From contig NAJO01000039.1 of assembly GCA_002077065.1 (NCBI GenBank), positions 62,001 to 126,000 on the forward strand: 64,000 bases of DNA. Reading direction: 5' to 3'. This DNA is from Cryoendolithus antarcticus. Taxonomy: Eukaryota; Ascomycota; Dothideomycetes; Cladosporiales; Cladosporiaceae. The notes under the pieces were generated by a model, which was not told where the DNA came from, ran no database searches, and was given only the letters and a program-made list of their open reading frames with translations. This document shows, in pieces, positions 1-11,995 of the stretch (positions are counted from its first letter, which is position 1; each line of letters starts with the position of its first letter). A program made the translations under genes and the position numbers.

Positions 1-346
1 TAGACATCGATGGGAACACAGGAACATGAGGTCAAACGCGAACTCAGCCGCGTAACCGGCGGCATGTCACCGCAAGGCTTGGTTGAAGGTCTGTGCTTTG
101 CGCCCCAGCGATAAGGTCGAAGCTGCTAATCAAACATTTCTTCTCTCGCCTAGGGCCTCTTCGTCCGGTGCACCCCCTCCTGAGGCAGCATACGATGTCG
201 TCAGTGGTATACGAGCAGCAGCTGGCCCTGGACGCATTCGAGAACGAGTAGCGAGGTTACTACATTGGCAACAAGTCTTGGAACATTGCTTTTCTCGTCG
301 AAGCTTCAGCCGCGCCATTGGCCATTGCGAGTGACGTGATACGACC
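1..346. other. Window edge and upstream region of the MFS gene
   Basis: No gene is supported here. The short reading frames lack recognisable domains. The stretch probably holds the promoter and 5' leader of the transporter that starts at 347. Confidence 0.5.
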
Positions 347-1990
347 ATGGACCACCACGTGAGCCATGACGAGGAGCTGGAGGATCTCGCTGGAACGCAT
401 CGCATGTTTGCGCGCATTGAAAGCCCCGGTCAGACCTCGACTATCTACAGCGAGAACATCACGCTCGTGCCACAGCCGACGAAATCTCCCAACGACCCTT
501 TGAACTGGGGAGCAGCTCGCAAATATTGGCATGCGACTCTGATTCTGTTCATGACTGCCCTGACAGCAGCCATCTCGAACGACGCAGGCTCAGCTGGCGA
601 AGCTCTCGACGGCGACCTCGGCATTAGCTACAATGTCCAGAACACCGCTGCGGGTGTGCTGTTCATCGGTATCGGCTACTGGGCGCTGCTCGCGAGTCCG
701 ATGCCTTGGCTGTATGGTCGCAAGATACAGTACTTGATCTGTTTGCTAGCTGCGATTGGTGGGTCGATCTGGTTCGCGCGCATCCAGACGTCAAACGACA
801 CGATCTGGAATCAGCTCTTCATTGGTGCTTCCGAGTCTTGCGCTGAGACTGTGGCACAATTGAGCTTGTCGGATCTGTTCTTCCAGCACCAGCGGGGGTC
901 AGTGTTGGGTGTCTATATTCTAGCGACATCAATTGGGACTTTCCTCGGACCGCTCATTGCTGGCTATATTTCGAGCAATGTGGGATGGAGATGGATCGGC
1001 TGGACTTCTACTATCATCTGTGGGATCACGCTGCTAGTCTTCATGTTCACGCTTGAGGAAACAGCATTTGAACGCGACAATATCCTGTCAGGACACCTGA
1101 TCAGCCCTGCCAATCCAACACTTACAGAGGAAGGCGAGAAGCAGGCATTCGCCGCCGCACAAGGTGGCCCCGAGAATGGCTACACAGACGAGTTGCCGGG
1201 CGCTACAGACCCGAAGAAGCCGTATTGGAAGAGCATCGCGTTAGTCACGCCCGCCCCTAACCTGGTCGGGTTCGGCTTCAAGCAGTACTTCGTCCGCTTG
1301 TTTAACACCCTACGCGTCTTCTACTTCCCAGCAGTGCTGTACTCGGGTCTCCAATGGGGCGCACAAGATGCTTGGCTATCATTCTATCTCACCGTGCAGC
1401 AAAATAACTGGTACGACGCGCCATGGTACTACAGCGATCAAGCCGTCTCCATCATGAACGTGCCGACACTCATAGGTGCAATTATTGGCTGCGTCTATGG
1501 TGGTTGGTTCTCAGACTACTTTATGCAATGGATGGCGAAGAGACGAGGCGGTATTAGCGAAGCTGAGGACAGACTGTGGCTCATGCTGCCTTCTGGCCTG
1601 ATCAACCCGGCTGGTCTGATGCTCTTCGGCATCGGGTCTGGCAAGGGCTGGAGCTGGCCTGCACCGTACGTCGGGCTAGCCATGATAGGTTTCGGCTGGG
1701 GCTGTGCGGGCGACTTGGGAATGGCTTACCTGATGGACGCGTACCCTGATATGGTGCTCGAGGGTATGGTGGGTGTTGCGGTCATCAACAACACACTGGC
1801 TTGCATCTTCACATTCGTGTGCTCATTCTGGATTGATGCGTCGGGATTGTCGAACACATTCATTGCGATCGGTGTGCTGTCGCTGTTCTTTCATGCACTG
1901 ACGATTCCAATGCTTTGGTATGGGAAGAGCGCGCGGCGGTGGACCGCGAAGAAGTACAGGAACTATTTGCATCTTCGAGATGGACGATGA
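347..1990 (+). CDS. MFS transporter, DHA1-like drug:H+ antiporter family
   Basis: A single uninterrupted frame encodes 547 residues. The N-terminal ~60 residues are hydrophilic, with the N-D-P-L-N-W motif that precedes TM1 in fungal DHA1-type transporters. About 12 hydrophobic segments follow, split into two groups by a polar central loop (about residues 245-300). P-W-L-Y-G-R-K between TM2 and TM3 resembles the MFS signature loop, and G-W-R-W-I-G-W lies near TM6, as is common in this group. By family it should be a plasma-membrane proton-coupled exporter or importer of small molecules; the substrate cannot be read from sequence. The first ATG at 347 gives a typical N-terminus and length, and no intron is needed. 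It has no biosynthetic neighbours that would suggest a metabolite cluster. Confidence 0.85.
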   Translation: MDHHVSHDEELEDLAGTHRMFARIESPGQTSTIYSENITLVPQPTKSPNDPLNWGAARKYWHATLILFMTALTAAISNDAGSAGEALDGDLGISYNVQNTAAGVLFIGIGYWALLASPMPWLYGRKIQYLICLLAAIGGSIWFARIQTSNDTIWNQLFIGASESCAETVAQLSLSDLFFQHQRGSVLGVYILATSIGTFLGPLIAGYISSNVGWRWIGWTSTIICGITLLVFMFTLEETAFERDNILSGHLISPANPTLTEEGEKQAFAAAQGGPENGYTDELPGATDPKKPYWKSIALVTPAPNLVGFGFKQYFVRLFNTLRVFYFPAVLYSGLQWGAQDAWLSFYLTVQQNNWYDAPWYYSDQAVSIMNVPTLIGAIIGCVYGGWFSDYFMQWMAKRRGGISEAEDRLWLMLPSGLINPAGLMLFGIGSGKGWSWPAPYVGLAMIGFGWGCAGDLGMAYLMDAYPDMVLEGMVGVAVINNTLACIFTFVCSFWIDASGLSNTFIAIGVLSLFFHALTIPMLWYGKSARRWTAKKYRNYLHLRDGR

Positions 1991-2316
1991 GATCGAGCAC
2001 CTGTACAGTCGTTGTTTATAGCACTTCAGATGACTTACATAAGGCTTGAGTTTCTCCTGGTGTTTCATCTCATTTAATGAACTCTTCGTATGTGTCCGTG
2101 CATGAAGCTCCAACCAAGAACCCTACCTGAGCTTACGACATGTGGTCAAGGAACATCGACATCACTGATAGCCGCTCATTGTACATTACTCGCTCTGTCG
2201 ACATTGAAGTCGCGTAGCATTTGAAGCTACGCATTTGACGGCCTCAGGAGTGTCCTCGTGATCCCTCGAGATCCGTGTCTCTGATCATCCGCCCATGTCC
2301 GCGGCCACCAGGCACC
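1991..2316. other. Intergenic: MFS 3' region and EDE1 promoter
   Basis: Two genes on the same strand flank this stretch. I see no coding signal, repeat or RNA gene in it. Confidence 0.5.
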
Positions 2317-5300
2317 ATGGCAGACAACACTAACGACCCCAGTATGCCCCTACGAACCAACATCTCACTCCCCATGCTGACTTCCAAACAGACCCGGCAA
2401 TCCTCAACCTCTCCCCTGACGAGAAGCGCGCCTTCGGCTACCTCTTCAACCAAGCCGATTCAGACCAACTCGGCGTCGTAACCGGCGAGCGCGCCGTCTC
2501 CTTCTTCCAACGCACGAGCGTCTCGCCCACAGTTCTCGGTGAAATATGGCAGATTGCCGATACGGAGAACCGCGGCTTGTTGACGCGGCCAGGCTTCTGT
2601 ATAGTATTGAGGCTGATAGGGCATTATCAGGCGGGCAGGGAGCCGAGTACGGAGCTGGCGTTCAAACAGGGCCCGATACCGAAGTTTGACGGATTGACGA
2701 TACCTGGGCTGGGCGGTAATGGCAGCCCGGCGGGGGCGCCGATGGCACAGAGTCCGACGGGGAGTGGGTTTCCGCCTAATGCACTGCAGCCGCAGGTCAG
2801 TGGGCAGGGACCTATCAGGGTGCCGCCGCTGGACGCACAGAAGGCGCAGCAGTATGCTGGGTTGTTTGAGAGGTCCGGCGCGCAGGGTGGTGTGATGGAT
2901 GGAGGCACCGCAAAAGCGATCTTCGAGAAGGCTGGATTGCCCAACGAGGTGCTAGGCAAGATCTGGATGCTGTCAGATCGGGAACAGCATGGCGCGTTGA
3001 ATCAAAACGAATTCATTATGGCGATGCATCTGCTTACGAGCATGAAGTCGAGGAGTATGACTGCGCTGCCCGGGACTCTGCCGCCTGGACTGTATGAAGC
3101 TGCTGCGAGACGTGGTGCGCCGCCTCCTCCCGGAAGTCGGCAAGTGCCTGCTCAGACTCCTGTGTCGAGACAATTCACAGGTGGCTCAATCGGCGCTCCA
3201 CCAAGGGCGCAGAGTCCGCTTGCGAAGCCTCCTGGCTATGCGACACCACCGCCCCAAGTCGCACAACCGACTGGTCTCGGCCCTCAATGGCTGATAACAA
3301 CGCAAGAGAAGGCGAAATTCGACCAGTTCTTCGCGACTGTGGACACCGGGAACCGCGGAGTGGTCACTGGTGAACAAGCTGTACGCTTCTTCTCTGACTC
3401 GGGCTTGCCTGAAGACACTCTGGCATCTATCTGGGACCTGGCAGACATCAGAAGCGAAGGGCAGCTCAACAGAGATGAGTTTGCGGTGGCTATGTATCTC
3501 ATCCGACAACAAAGAGCACCCAATGCTGCACCGCTGCCCGCCTTTCTCCCATCAGCGCTCGTTCCACCAAGCATGCGAAAGCAGAACATCCAGCAGCAAA
3601 CGCAGCAAACGACAGCGCCGGCTTTTGACAATGCGAGCAATGCGTCTGGTCTGCCTAAATCGGCTGCTGACGACCTGTTCGGTCTAGACGAGCCAAGTGC
3701 ACCTGGACCTCAGCAGCCAGTCTTACAACCTCAGGCGACTGGTGCATCGACATCCAGAGATCCGTTCGGCGGCAGCAGTGTGCCTGCTTCACCGAGCAGT
3801 CCTCAACAACGCTTCCAGTCTCAAGCGCCGCAAAGTGGCTCGGTCTTCAAGCCGTTCATGCCCACCTCTGCTTTTGGCGCGAGCATCGCTCAACAGAATA
3901 CAGGCGGATCGATGACATCGTCTCAAGGCCAAGCTCGGGGCTTCGCACCACCAACCAGCCCGCCTCCCCCACAAGCCCGTGCGCAGCAGTCCGGTGGCAT
4001 GGATGACCTACTCGGCGACAACGACGCTCACGCTGCGGAGAGTGGCAAGCTTACCAATGAGACGACCGAGCTTGCCAACATGAGCAATCAGATCGGCAAC
4101 CTACGATCTCAGATGGAGCAGACGCAACAAAAGAAGAATACTACGCAGGCAAATGTGACTGCAACATCGACGCAGAAGCGAGACCTCGAGACTCGGCTGC
4201 AGCAATTCCGCGCGCAGTATGAGCAAGAGGCACGCACTGTCAAAGAGCTCGAGCAGCAGCTCACAGTCTCCCGCGAGTCCACTAAGAAGCTCGGGCAGGA
4301 GCTTGCGATGCTCGAGGGTGGCTATCAAGATCTACAAGCACAGCATCAGACCATCGGCCAAGCCTTACAAGCCGATCAGACTGAGAACGCAAACCTTAAG
4401 CAGCGTATCGGCCAGCTTAATGCGGATGTCAACAGACTGAAGCCCGAGATAGAGAAGATGAAACTCGATGCAAGGCAACAGAAGGGCATGGTCAGCATCA
4501 ATAAGAAGCAGTTGACTACAAACGAATCCGCTCTATCGGGTCTACAAAGAGAGAAGGCAGACCTTGAGCGGGAAGCTGCCGAGCGTGCCGAGGCTGCTGC
4601 CAGAAGTCCACCACCTGAGCCAACACCTGTAGCAACACCTAGGGAGGCCGTCGTGAGTCCCGCGGGTAGCACTATGAGCTCGACGAATCCGTTCTTCCGT
4701 AAGACGTCGACCGAGCCGCAGGCCGAGCGGTCGATGAGCCCTGCTGTTGCGTCACCTGGTGCTCCCAACCCTAGCGCATTTGATCAGCTCTTCGGTCCGT
4801 CCTTCGCACAGCACGATGGCAGTCGCTCCGGCACGCCACCAGCGACAAGCTTCGGCTCGAGATCTGCACCCGCTCTACCCCGTGACCGAGCTACATCTGG
4901 CGACTTGGCGAACTCGGTGGGCACCATGTCCTCAGAGGGCCGACCAACGCCCTCCGCAACACCGCCGCTTAGTGATCGAGCTGCGAAGGAGAGCCCGGTT
5001 GGCAGTGGTCTTGAGCGCAACGCCGATAACATACCGCCGCCGCCCGAGAAGGGTCAGTTCACACCTGCGCAGCTGCCAGTTGGTGGTCTGCGTCCTTCAG
5101 CTACCAGTGAGTCGAGCTCGACGCGTGTGCTGCCACCCGCTAGCCGCGCTGGTGGCACAGACACGCCTCGTGACTTTGATGCACCGATCGAGACACCTGG
5201 ACTCAGAGGTCCGTCAGGTGCATTCGGGGGCGTTAGCGAGGGTCTGCCTGGCGCATTTCCTGAGACGCCAGCTGTGGAGCAAGCGGGATCTCCAGGACCC

Positions 5301-6994
5301 TTCGGCGCGCCGAATGCACCGCCTAACGAAACTCTAAAGGCAGTGGAGCCTTCCATTGAGGCACCTGCGCCTACCAAGGACTTGAATACCGACTTCGACA
5401 ATGCATTCGCTGGCTTTGGTGCTCCTGAGGCAAGCAAGTCAGCTGAGAGCCGGGGCGTCGACGACCCATTTGCGCCAAAGGATATCGCCCCAGTTGCTGG
5501 CGGACTTCAATCGCGTGGCTTCGGGTCAGAGTTCCCTCCCATCCGGACTCTGGAGCACGATGAGGAGGACAGTGATAGCGATGATGACAATTCCGCAGGC
5601 CATGGCTTTGGTGACGACTTCGGCGCCGCAGCTCCTACTTCACAAGCTGCTGCTCCGGTTGTCAAGGCACCCGAAGAGCTATCCAGCGTCCCTGCCACTG
5701 CTACAGGCTCTAGTCTCGCACCAGCGCGGCCCGACCTCCACAGTGGCGCGTCTACTGCAAGCGTCCTGCCCGGCGTGGACGCGCAGCAGTCGCCACCGGA
5801 ATACGATGCGAGTGAAGCCCAAGTGGGCCATGGGGACAGATCAGGATCGAACCAATTCCCTCGGGAGTATTCTGGGTTGCTACCGGCCAGAGATGTTCCT
5901 ACTTCACCCACCGGAGCTGCGTCTCCGCCGCCACTCCAAGGGCCTGCACTTGCTGGCTCGACCACGATGGCCCGTGAAGTAGTTTCTGCGTCACCACCAC
6001 CAGCGGCAGTCGATCGCGTGCAAGAGATCATGGCGCCGGAGCCTGAGCATGCGCAACGTGAAGAGAGTGGTCGAAGTCTCACGACCCCGTCCACGTCGCT
6101 CTTCCCTGCTGGTACGCAGGCCGCCTCACCCTTCGGCACTGCCTCCACCACTGAGACATTCCACGATGCCTTTAGTCGGCCAACGAGCAGCTTCACCGAT
6201 ATAGGCACCTCGGCCAACGGCGCAGTACCCAACAGTACAACCACGCCTCATGCAGCAGCTCCAACCCCTTCGCAGCCCAACGCGTTTGACGACTTCGATG
6301 ACTTTGACGATCTGGCCGAAGCAAAAGAAGCTGACAAGTCGATGTCAGACCTTGACTTCGGCTTTGGCAATCACTCCCGAGAGAACTCCGAGTTCAACAC
6401 TGCCTTCGACTCGCCTGCCGCAAGTATGACGACGACCACTGCAGACTCCCAGGCGACGCCTAGACAGCTCACTGAGGGTAGCAGTGGCTTCGCAAGTGCT
6501 TTTGGTAGCTCGACTGCGCAACCACCCCCGGCTTTCGGCAGTGGAACGTCGAGTCTGCAGCAGACGCCGCAGAACGCACAGCACGATTGGGACGCGATTT
6601 TCTCGGGCCTAGACAGTTCAGCAAATGGAGACATCGATACGAGTCTCAATGGCGCTGCGGGGTCAACCGCGCAACATGACGCTTGGGGGTTCGCCGACTC
6701 GACGCCAACATCGTCGGCGGCACCACTATCGTCTGCTGCGCCAGCCACCACCAGCGCACCTGTGAAGTCTGCGCCTGATATGGGCAGGGCGCTCACGCCG
6801 GGAACGGAGCACGATGACCCTATCTTGAAGAGGCTGACTGGGCTCGGCTACCCCAGGAACGATGCGTTGAAGGCGCTGGAGCAGTATGACTATGATATTG
6901 AGAGGGTATGTTTATTTTGAATACCTGGATACGGTTGATCGAAGTATGCTGACTATCTACGTAGGCCGAGGATCATCTGCTGAAGCAGATCTAA
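2317..6994 (+). CDS. EDE1: EH-domain endocytic scaffold, Ede1/Eps15-like
   Basis: Exons 2317-2341, 2392-6905 and 6965-6994 give 1522 residues. The first 50-bp intron has a GCTGAC branch site; the last runs from GTATGT to GTAG. Three EH domains lie at about residues 10-95, 155-245 and 310-405, each with the helix-loop-helix I-W-x-(L/I)-(A/S)-D motif. A coiled coil follows (about 560-745, Q/K/E rich). A long Pro/Ser/Gly-rich disordered region contains D-P-F and N-P-F tripeptides. A UBA domain ends the protein (about 1485-1522, L-G-Y-P-R-N-D-A-L-K-A-L). Without the last exon the UBA helix would be cut short. Ede1 is known as an early-arriving scaffold of clathrin-coated pits: EH domains bind NPF ligands and the UBA binds ubiquitin. 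Length and domain order match yeast Ede1. Confidence 0.92.
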
Positions 6995-7369
6995 GATTGA
7001 CAACGGCTTCGTTCGGTCATGCGATCCCGATGCGGCTCCGCTGCCCAGGCGGGAGGGTTGTGGAAGTAGAGAGGGTGAGTGTACATATAGTGAGCTCTGC
7101 GCATACCAGCACGCCACCGCTGTGGACGGCAAGTAATGTGTGAATATACTGCGTTGTCTTCTTGCTCTTTCTCCATGTTGACTGATGCATTGCGACGATA
7201 CGGCTGCGTTCCTGACCGCCGAATCGTGCTGGGCGCCCCATCTCTCCACCCAACTCCATCCCATGGACAAGACATACACCTGGCCGCAAACTAGAAGTAG
7301 GTCTGCGTCGTGCGCAACAGAATCTCGACTGTAACTTCCTCTCTTCGAAAGTGTGAACGCTCCTGTGCT
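6995..7369. other. Intergenic: EDE1 3' region
   Basis: Nothing coding is recognised. The stretch leads into the tandem-repeat block that starts near 7370. Confidence 0.4.
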
Positions 7370-8180
7370 ACTCTGAGCGCAGTCACAACAGCGAAGTGGA
7401 AACGCAGTGCGGACAGGAGAAGAGCAAGTCTTTGCTGATCACACACCTAGCCTCAATGGCGCTCCTAGGTACAGCTCTCCACCGAACCACGATCGCAGAT
7501 AGACTGACGTGAGCGTTGTCAGTGTTCCAGACGTCCGGAGAAGAGAAGAGCCAGTCTGTACTGGTCGGTCATCCGTCCTCAGTGGCTGTCCTCATTGTAC
7601 TCGCTCGACGCGCCGCTATCGCAGCTGGACTGGTATGAGCATTGTCTCAATGTCAGACATCTGGGTAAGAGAAGGGCAAGGCTTGGCCGCTCGCTCGCTC
7701 GTCCGGCGTCGGTGGCTCTCCTCGTTGCAGTTATTCGCTGCGCAGCTATCGCAGCTGGGCTTATATGAGCATTGGCATTGTTCCAAACATTCGGAGAAGA
7801 GAAGAGCAAATCTTCGCTGGAACCTCGCCGGATTCGGCCGCTCTCCTAGCTGCAGCTGTCCACCGTCCCACTGTTGCAGCTGGAGTGATATGAGCATTGC
7901 CAGTGCTTCAAACATCTGGAGAAGAGAGTCTCGACCGATCGATCCCTAACGTCGATAGCTCTCCTCCGTGCGGCTGTCCACCGTTCTCCTATTACAGCTG
8001 GACTGATATGAGCATCGTCGGCGTTTCATATACGCGGAGAAGGGTGATTGCGCACCCGGTCCCTGTGGCTCTCCTGGGTGCGACTGTATACCGTACCACG
8101 TGCGCAGCTCGGCTGATATGAGCGTTTCCGGTGTCTTGTGCCTTTGGAGAAGGGAAGGTACTGCATACCACCGATCTAAA
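7370..8180. repeat. Diverged tandem repeat, about seven units of 110-137 bp
   Basis: A recurring pattern can be read by eye. GCAGCTGGACTG-like sequence is followed by TATGAGCATTG, then TTCCAAACATCTGGAGAAGAG-like sequence, then a CTCTCCT...GCAGCTGTCCACCG segment. The GAGC anchor occurs at 7374, 7511, 7637, 7767, 7892, 8010 and 8120, so unit lengths are 137, 126, 130, 125, 118 and 110 bases; the last unit is partial. The copies are strongly diverged and most lengths are not multiples of three, so it is not a protein repeat. It lies between EDE1 and a possible secreted-protein gene. It looks like an old satellite or minisatellite; no transposon ends were seen. Confidence 0.7.
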
Positions 8181-8194
8181 GGAGGAAGGCACGA

Positions 8195-8332
8195 CCTAGG
8201 CAGGACTTCACGAGCCATCGATCTGCCATTCCATTGGCTAAGGAGACTTCACGGTATATACTTCAATCCGTGCCTTCCCCTTTCACCTCACTTTGTTCCG
8301 CGTGCTCACTACCTAGGCTAGGTAGACTTCAC
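8195..8332 (+). repeat. Three copies of a CTAGG-AGACTTCAC motif upstream of a gene
   Basis: Short related sequences occur at about 8195-8211 (CCTAGGCAGGACTTCAC), 8236-8252 (GGCTAAGGAGACTTCAC) and 8312-8332 (ends GGTAGACTTCAC). They share (G)CTA-(A/G)-G-x-AGACTTCAC-like sequence and lie 280-410 bases before the ATG at 8609. They could be binding sites for a regulator or a decayed repeat. Confidence 0.35.
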
Positions 8333-8608
8333 TCACTACTACGCGTGTTTACACGTCCTTTCCATCAAATGCCTTTTCGTTAGGGCACGTGGGGTTCTAG
8401 TGCACGTCACGGTAGGCGATTTTGTCTGCGTTCATTTACTACTACTACCTACTTTCTTACCACTACCGAGCCTCTAGTAACAACTCGCCGGCGCCGAGCT
8501 TTCGTAAACGCCCCCGACCTATACCTACCGCGAACCGCCATGCCGAGCCTGCGAGATTTCCGCTGCCAAGCCTATAACGCCGCCGCCGAGACGCCTCACA
8601 ACACCATT

Positions 8609-9711
8609 ATGGCGACATTGCTCTTCTGCCTGCTCATCGCCGTCTCGACCATCGCCGGCCTCCGGCGTCCCTACATCCCGGATCTCAAGCCTCCCACTTA
8701 CCCGTTCCCCGCCATTCAGGTCCGCTCAGAGACCACTTCAGCAGGATCGATCAATATGGGCGTTTTCAATGGCGTGGCATCGACTGGGAAAACTTCATCA
8801 AGCATGGTCATGATTGACATCCACACTTTCGATCCCGTTCTACCGACTGGATCTGACCTTGCGCGTCTGACTACTGCGATTGGGAACGATAATTCGATGT
8901 TACATCAATTGGAATGACTGGTACAGGTGGTACAACAACAACTCCAACGATCATGGCTCCAACTGCCGTTCCTGCTCCGTTCGCAACGGTTACCAGCGCG
9001 GATGGTGCGCCATTTCCCTTCCTGAACATTAGCACTCTTCGAGCCCCGACCCACACCGTGACCATTAGCCAGGCGTCCACAGCATCGACCGATTGCGCGA
9101 ACCCTGCGAACGCCTACGAGGTGTTCTACTGTGCTTTACAGCACACGAGTGCTACCAGCACGTCTCTCGTCCAGCGTGCACCGACGACGATGCTGACTGT
9201 GCCATTGGTTGACCGTCGCGCCGCAATCTCCTCGTCGATGAATGTGATCACGACGATGGCCAACGCGGGGCCTGCCGCCAGTGCCACGAGCCCAGGACTC
9301 ACTTGCAACCCAGGGTCAACGGAACCCTTGTCTGTAGTGATGTGCATTCGTAGGTACTCTATGGCTTCGAACGATATGGTATATACTGATCATACGCTAG
9401 TCTCGCAACTGGGAAAGTTGCCTTCCGTCACACGTTCGATTGCAGGACGTGACCCGCTGGCTACAACATCCGACTCGGTACCAAGCATCACAAGCGCCGA
9501 GCCGTCGATCACTTCCTCCGCCACTCTTCCGACTCGCTGCACGCCCGGTCCGGATGCCTCCAGCTTGCTGGCATGCATGGAATGTAAGCTACGCCTCAAT
9601 CTAGCTCAATGGAAAGAGAACAGCATCACTGACTGATCCACAGCTTCACTTTCCGCGATGCTGTCAAAGACTATGCATACTCCTGCATCGACGACTTCGA
9701 TTCCCGGTTGA
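8609..9711 (+). CDS. Possible secreted Ser/Thr-rich protein with three cysteine-pair repeats
   Basis: The proposed exons are 8609-8864, 8927-9583 and 9644-9711, giving 326 residues. The second intron is convincing (GTAAGC, CTGACTGATCCACAG). The first is weaker (GTCTGA donor), but it is the splice that keeps the frame open. The ATG at 8609 gives a likely signal peptide (M-A-T-L-L-F-C-L-L-I-A-V-S-T-I-A-G); an upstream in-frame ATG at 8540 is less attractive. The mature part is rich in Thr, Ser, Ala and Pro, with three similar segments of C-x-P/C-x-x-P, 11-12 residues between the cysteines, then a hydrophobic stretch ending in the second Cys (near 9094, 9303 and 9538). I do not recognise the family. 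A frameshifted relic is the alternative; other frames after the last intron are also open for about 40 codons. Confidence 0.35.
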
Positions 9712-11995
9712 GATATGGGGAGCCAATGAAGCAATGCGGTGCAGGTCTACACGGGGGATAATGAACGGTGCAGAGACATCACGCGGTCTACAAGTGCAGG
9801 AACCCTTTGACAGAAGCAGGGCCTCAGGTAGGCAGCCACAACGGAGTCGATAGTGCGTGAGATGGTGAAACCTCATGTGTCAAAGTACCTCGGTCTCTCC
9901 AAAAGTCTGGACGCTCTTATGATACTAAAGGCAAACTTGCAACAGTGAATTTGCTGTTCGGGATCACTGTGAGAGAGCACACCACATCAAAGTCCACTGG
10001 CTCCTATGCTATGGCAAATGTACCTACAGTAGCGACTCACTACAATGCCGTCTCCATAAGAGCCCCAGTCATTAGAAACGTCGATACTGCGCTCTTTGCT
10101 CTACCTCTCCGATGCTACATACTATGTCCGCTATTGCGCTTGCACTCGTAGTAGCATGTGAGCATTCATACTCAGAGAGTAAGGGAACGATCGACGCTCA
10201 AGTCCAGACTCTCGAAATAACAGGAATTACCGAGTCACTACTCCGGGTACGCTAATAGGAGCCGTTCCGTAAATCAAACATCTGGAGAAGGCCGAGGACG
10301 CCCATGATAGAATGGACACAGGGCATGAGACTTTGCTGCTCAGCCGGTGTGGCGATCTCCTAAACGCCGAAGACCTCGTCCATAGTACCGATATGCCGGA
10401 CTTCCATCCATCTCTCTCGTGCATGCTGCTTCTTGTAGCTTTACCATTGCAGGCGCGCGCTACCCAAGCATAGGGATTTCTCAGATTGCTTGAGAGGTTA
10501 GCCTGGATCTTCTGCTCCTCCAATGACATTCACGTTATAGGTGCAGTCCTCAGCTTGGCTATGACTGTAACGCGCTGAATCGATGCGTCGACGATGGTTT
10601 CGTCTCAACGAATGTTGCAATCACCCAGACTCTCACCCATCAGGTGTGGTGAGCTGGACCACCTTGGACGCGGCGATGTGAGAGAGTATTAAATGCCATT
10701 GTAGGACACACATTTGTCCCCCCAAAAGCCCGAGTCGCTTCTGGGCTGCTGCAAGGACGCTCAATGCTAGCTCCTATTCAGACGCTTTGTGCAGTGCTCG
10801 GGGAAGTTGTTTTGCGCTGACCAAAGCCGATCTATTGCAGTGCTCGGGGTTTCGGGTTCATCGGGAAAGTTGCCATGCCAGAGTCTGACCTGGGAGTCAG
10901 GCTTGCTGCAGTTATATGTACCACCCATCGCGCAGGAGAGTGACGCGAGATCTGCTCGTGCTCTTGCCACCCACGTCTCCCACGGATGCACAGAATGGCA
11001 GAAGGTAGTGCACTGCTGGCGCTGGGCCAAGATGAGTACAGCCTGCGATCCTAGACGATTGAAGGACGGAAGGTCTATTAAGCTGTCGGATGAGCATACA
11101 GGATAGCTGCTGCTCCTGAGAGGCCTATCCGGCAGTCGGTCGTAAGGAGGAATGATATGCAGTAGTGTTGTCATTACGCTGCTCGGGCAGCGCTAGGCTC
11201 GCCTTGTACTCGGCAGTCTTGCACAGATATGCGATTCTCACCTCTGTTCTGATATCACGAATGCAGACTCGAAAGAATAAGTGAGGTCGGCGGTCTCTCG
11301 CACCTTCTCACCGATGAAGATCCATAATGGATAAACCCAACTTCTGCACACACTTCGAACATCGAGTCTCGGAGTTGTCCCTTGCCATGACATTGTGACG
11401 GAGGGTCGGCGCGCCTCTGCAGCAAACAGTCTGCCGGAAGCTACCGACTTCGCTGGCGATCTCTTAGGGCTCGGGCTTGGCATCTCAGGGTGCATCGGAG
11501 TGGTTGGGAGCCTGCAGCGCAACAGAAAATTACAACGCTCCGGAAATGCAGGACGCTCCATTTGGGATCTTCATGAGGCCAATTTCAATCGATGTGCTAC
11601 TTCACTATCCGTGTACCACGGAGAATGAGGCGAGATAGCCACAGGTGACACAAAGCTTACGCATGTTGTGCACAAGGGGACTTGCCCGATGCAGGCGTCC
11701 TGTGACTTGCACCCTGCATGTGGGTGGCGAAAGTGGCATTCGAAGAATCCCATACAACTGCTTTGCATAACTCAATCTTGTCACTTACACTGCAGCCGAA
11801 ATCTCAAGGATTGCAATCTCTTGTCAATGTCCTCTCGAATGCAAGAACAACCCGAGATCTACCTTCGCCGCTCGCAGGTGCTGGTCTGTCTTGACGCTGA
11901 ACCGAGCACTGCGCGTCAATTTGACGACTGTTGCAATCACAGTATATATTCTACTGGTTGCAGTGCTCCACTCGACGCACATTACCGGGAACTGC
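9712..11995. other. Gene-poor stretch of about 2.3 kb
   Basis: No gene is supported. Short reading frames on both strands lack domains and consistent splice signals. A minus-strand frame at 10227-10529 reads partly protein-like and may be a relic. A 13-base direct repeat (GCAGTGCTCGGGG) is visible at about 10790 and 10838. A TATA-like AGTATATATT at about 11941 lies 55 bases before the ATG of the Zn2Cys6 gene and may belong to its promoter. Confidence 0.5.

Noticed and set aside
5507..6244. 245-codon minus-strand reading frame
   Set aside because: It is antisense to the disordered part of EDE1 and has composition expected from codon bias on the other strand; no domain.
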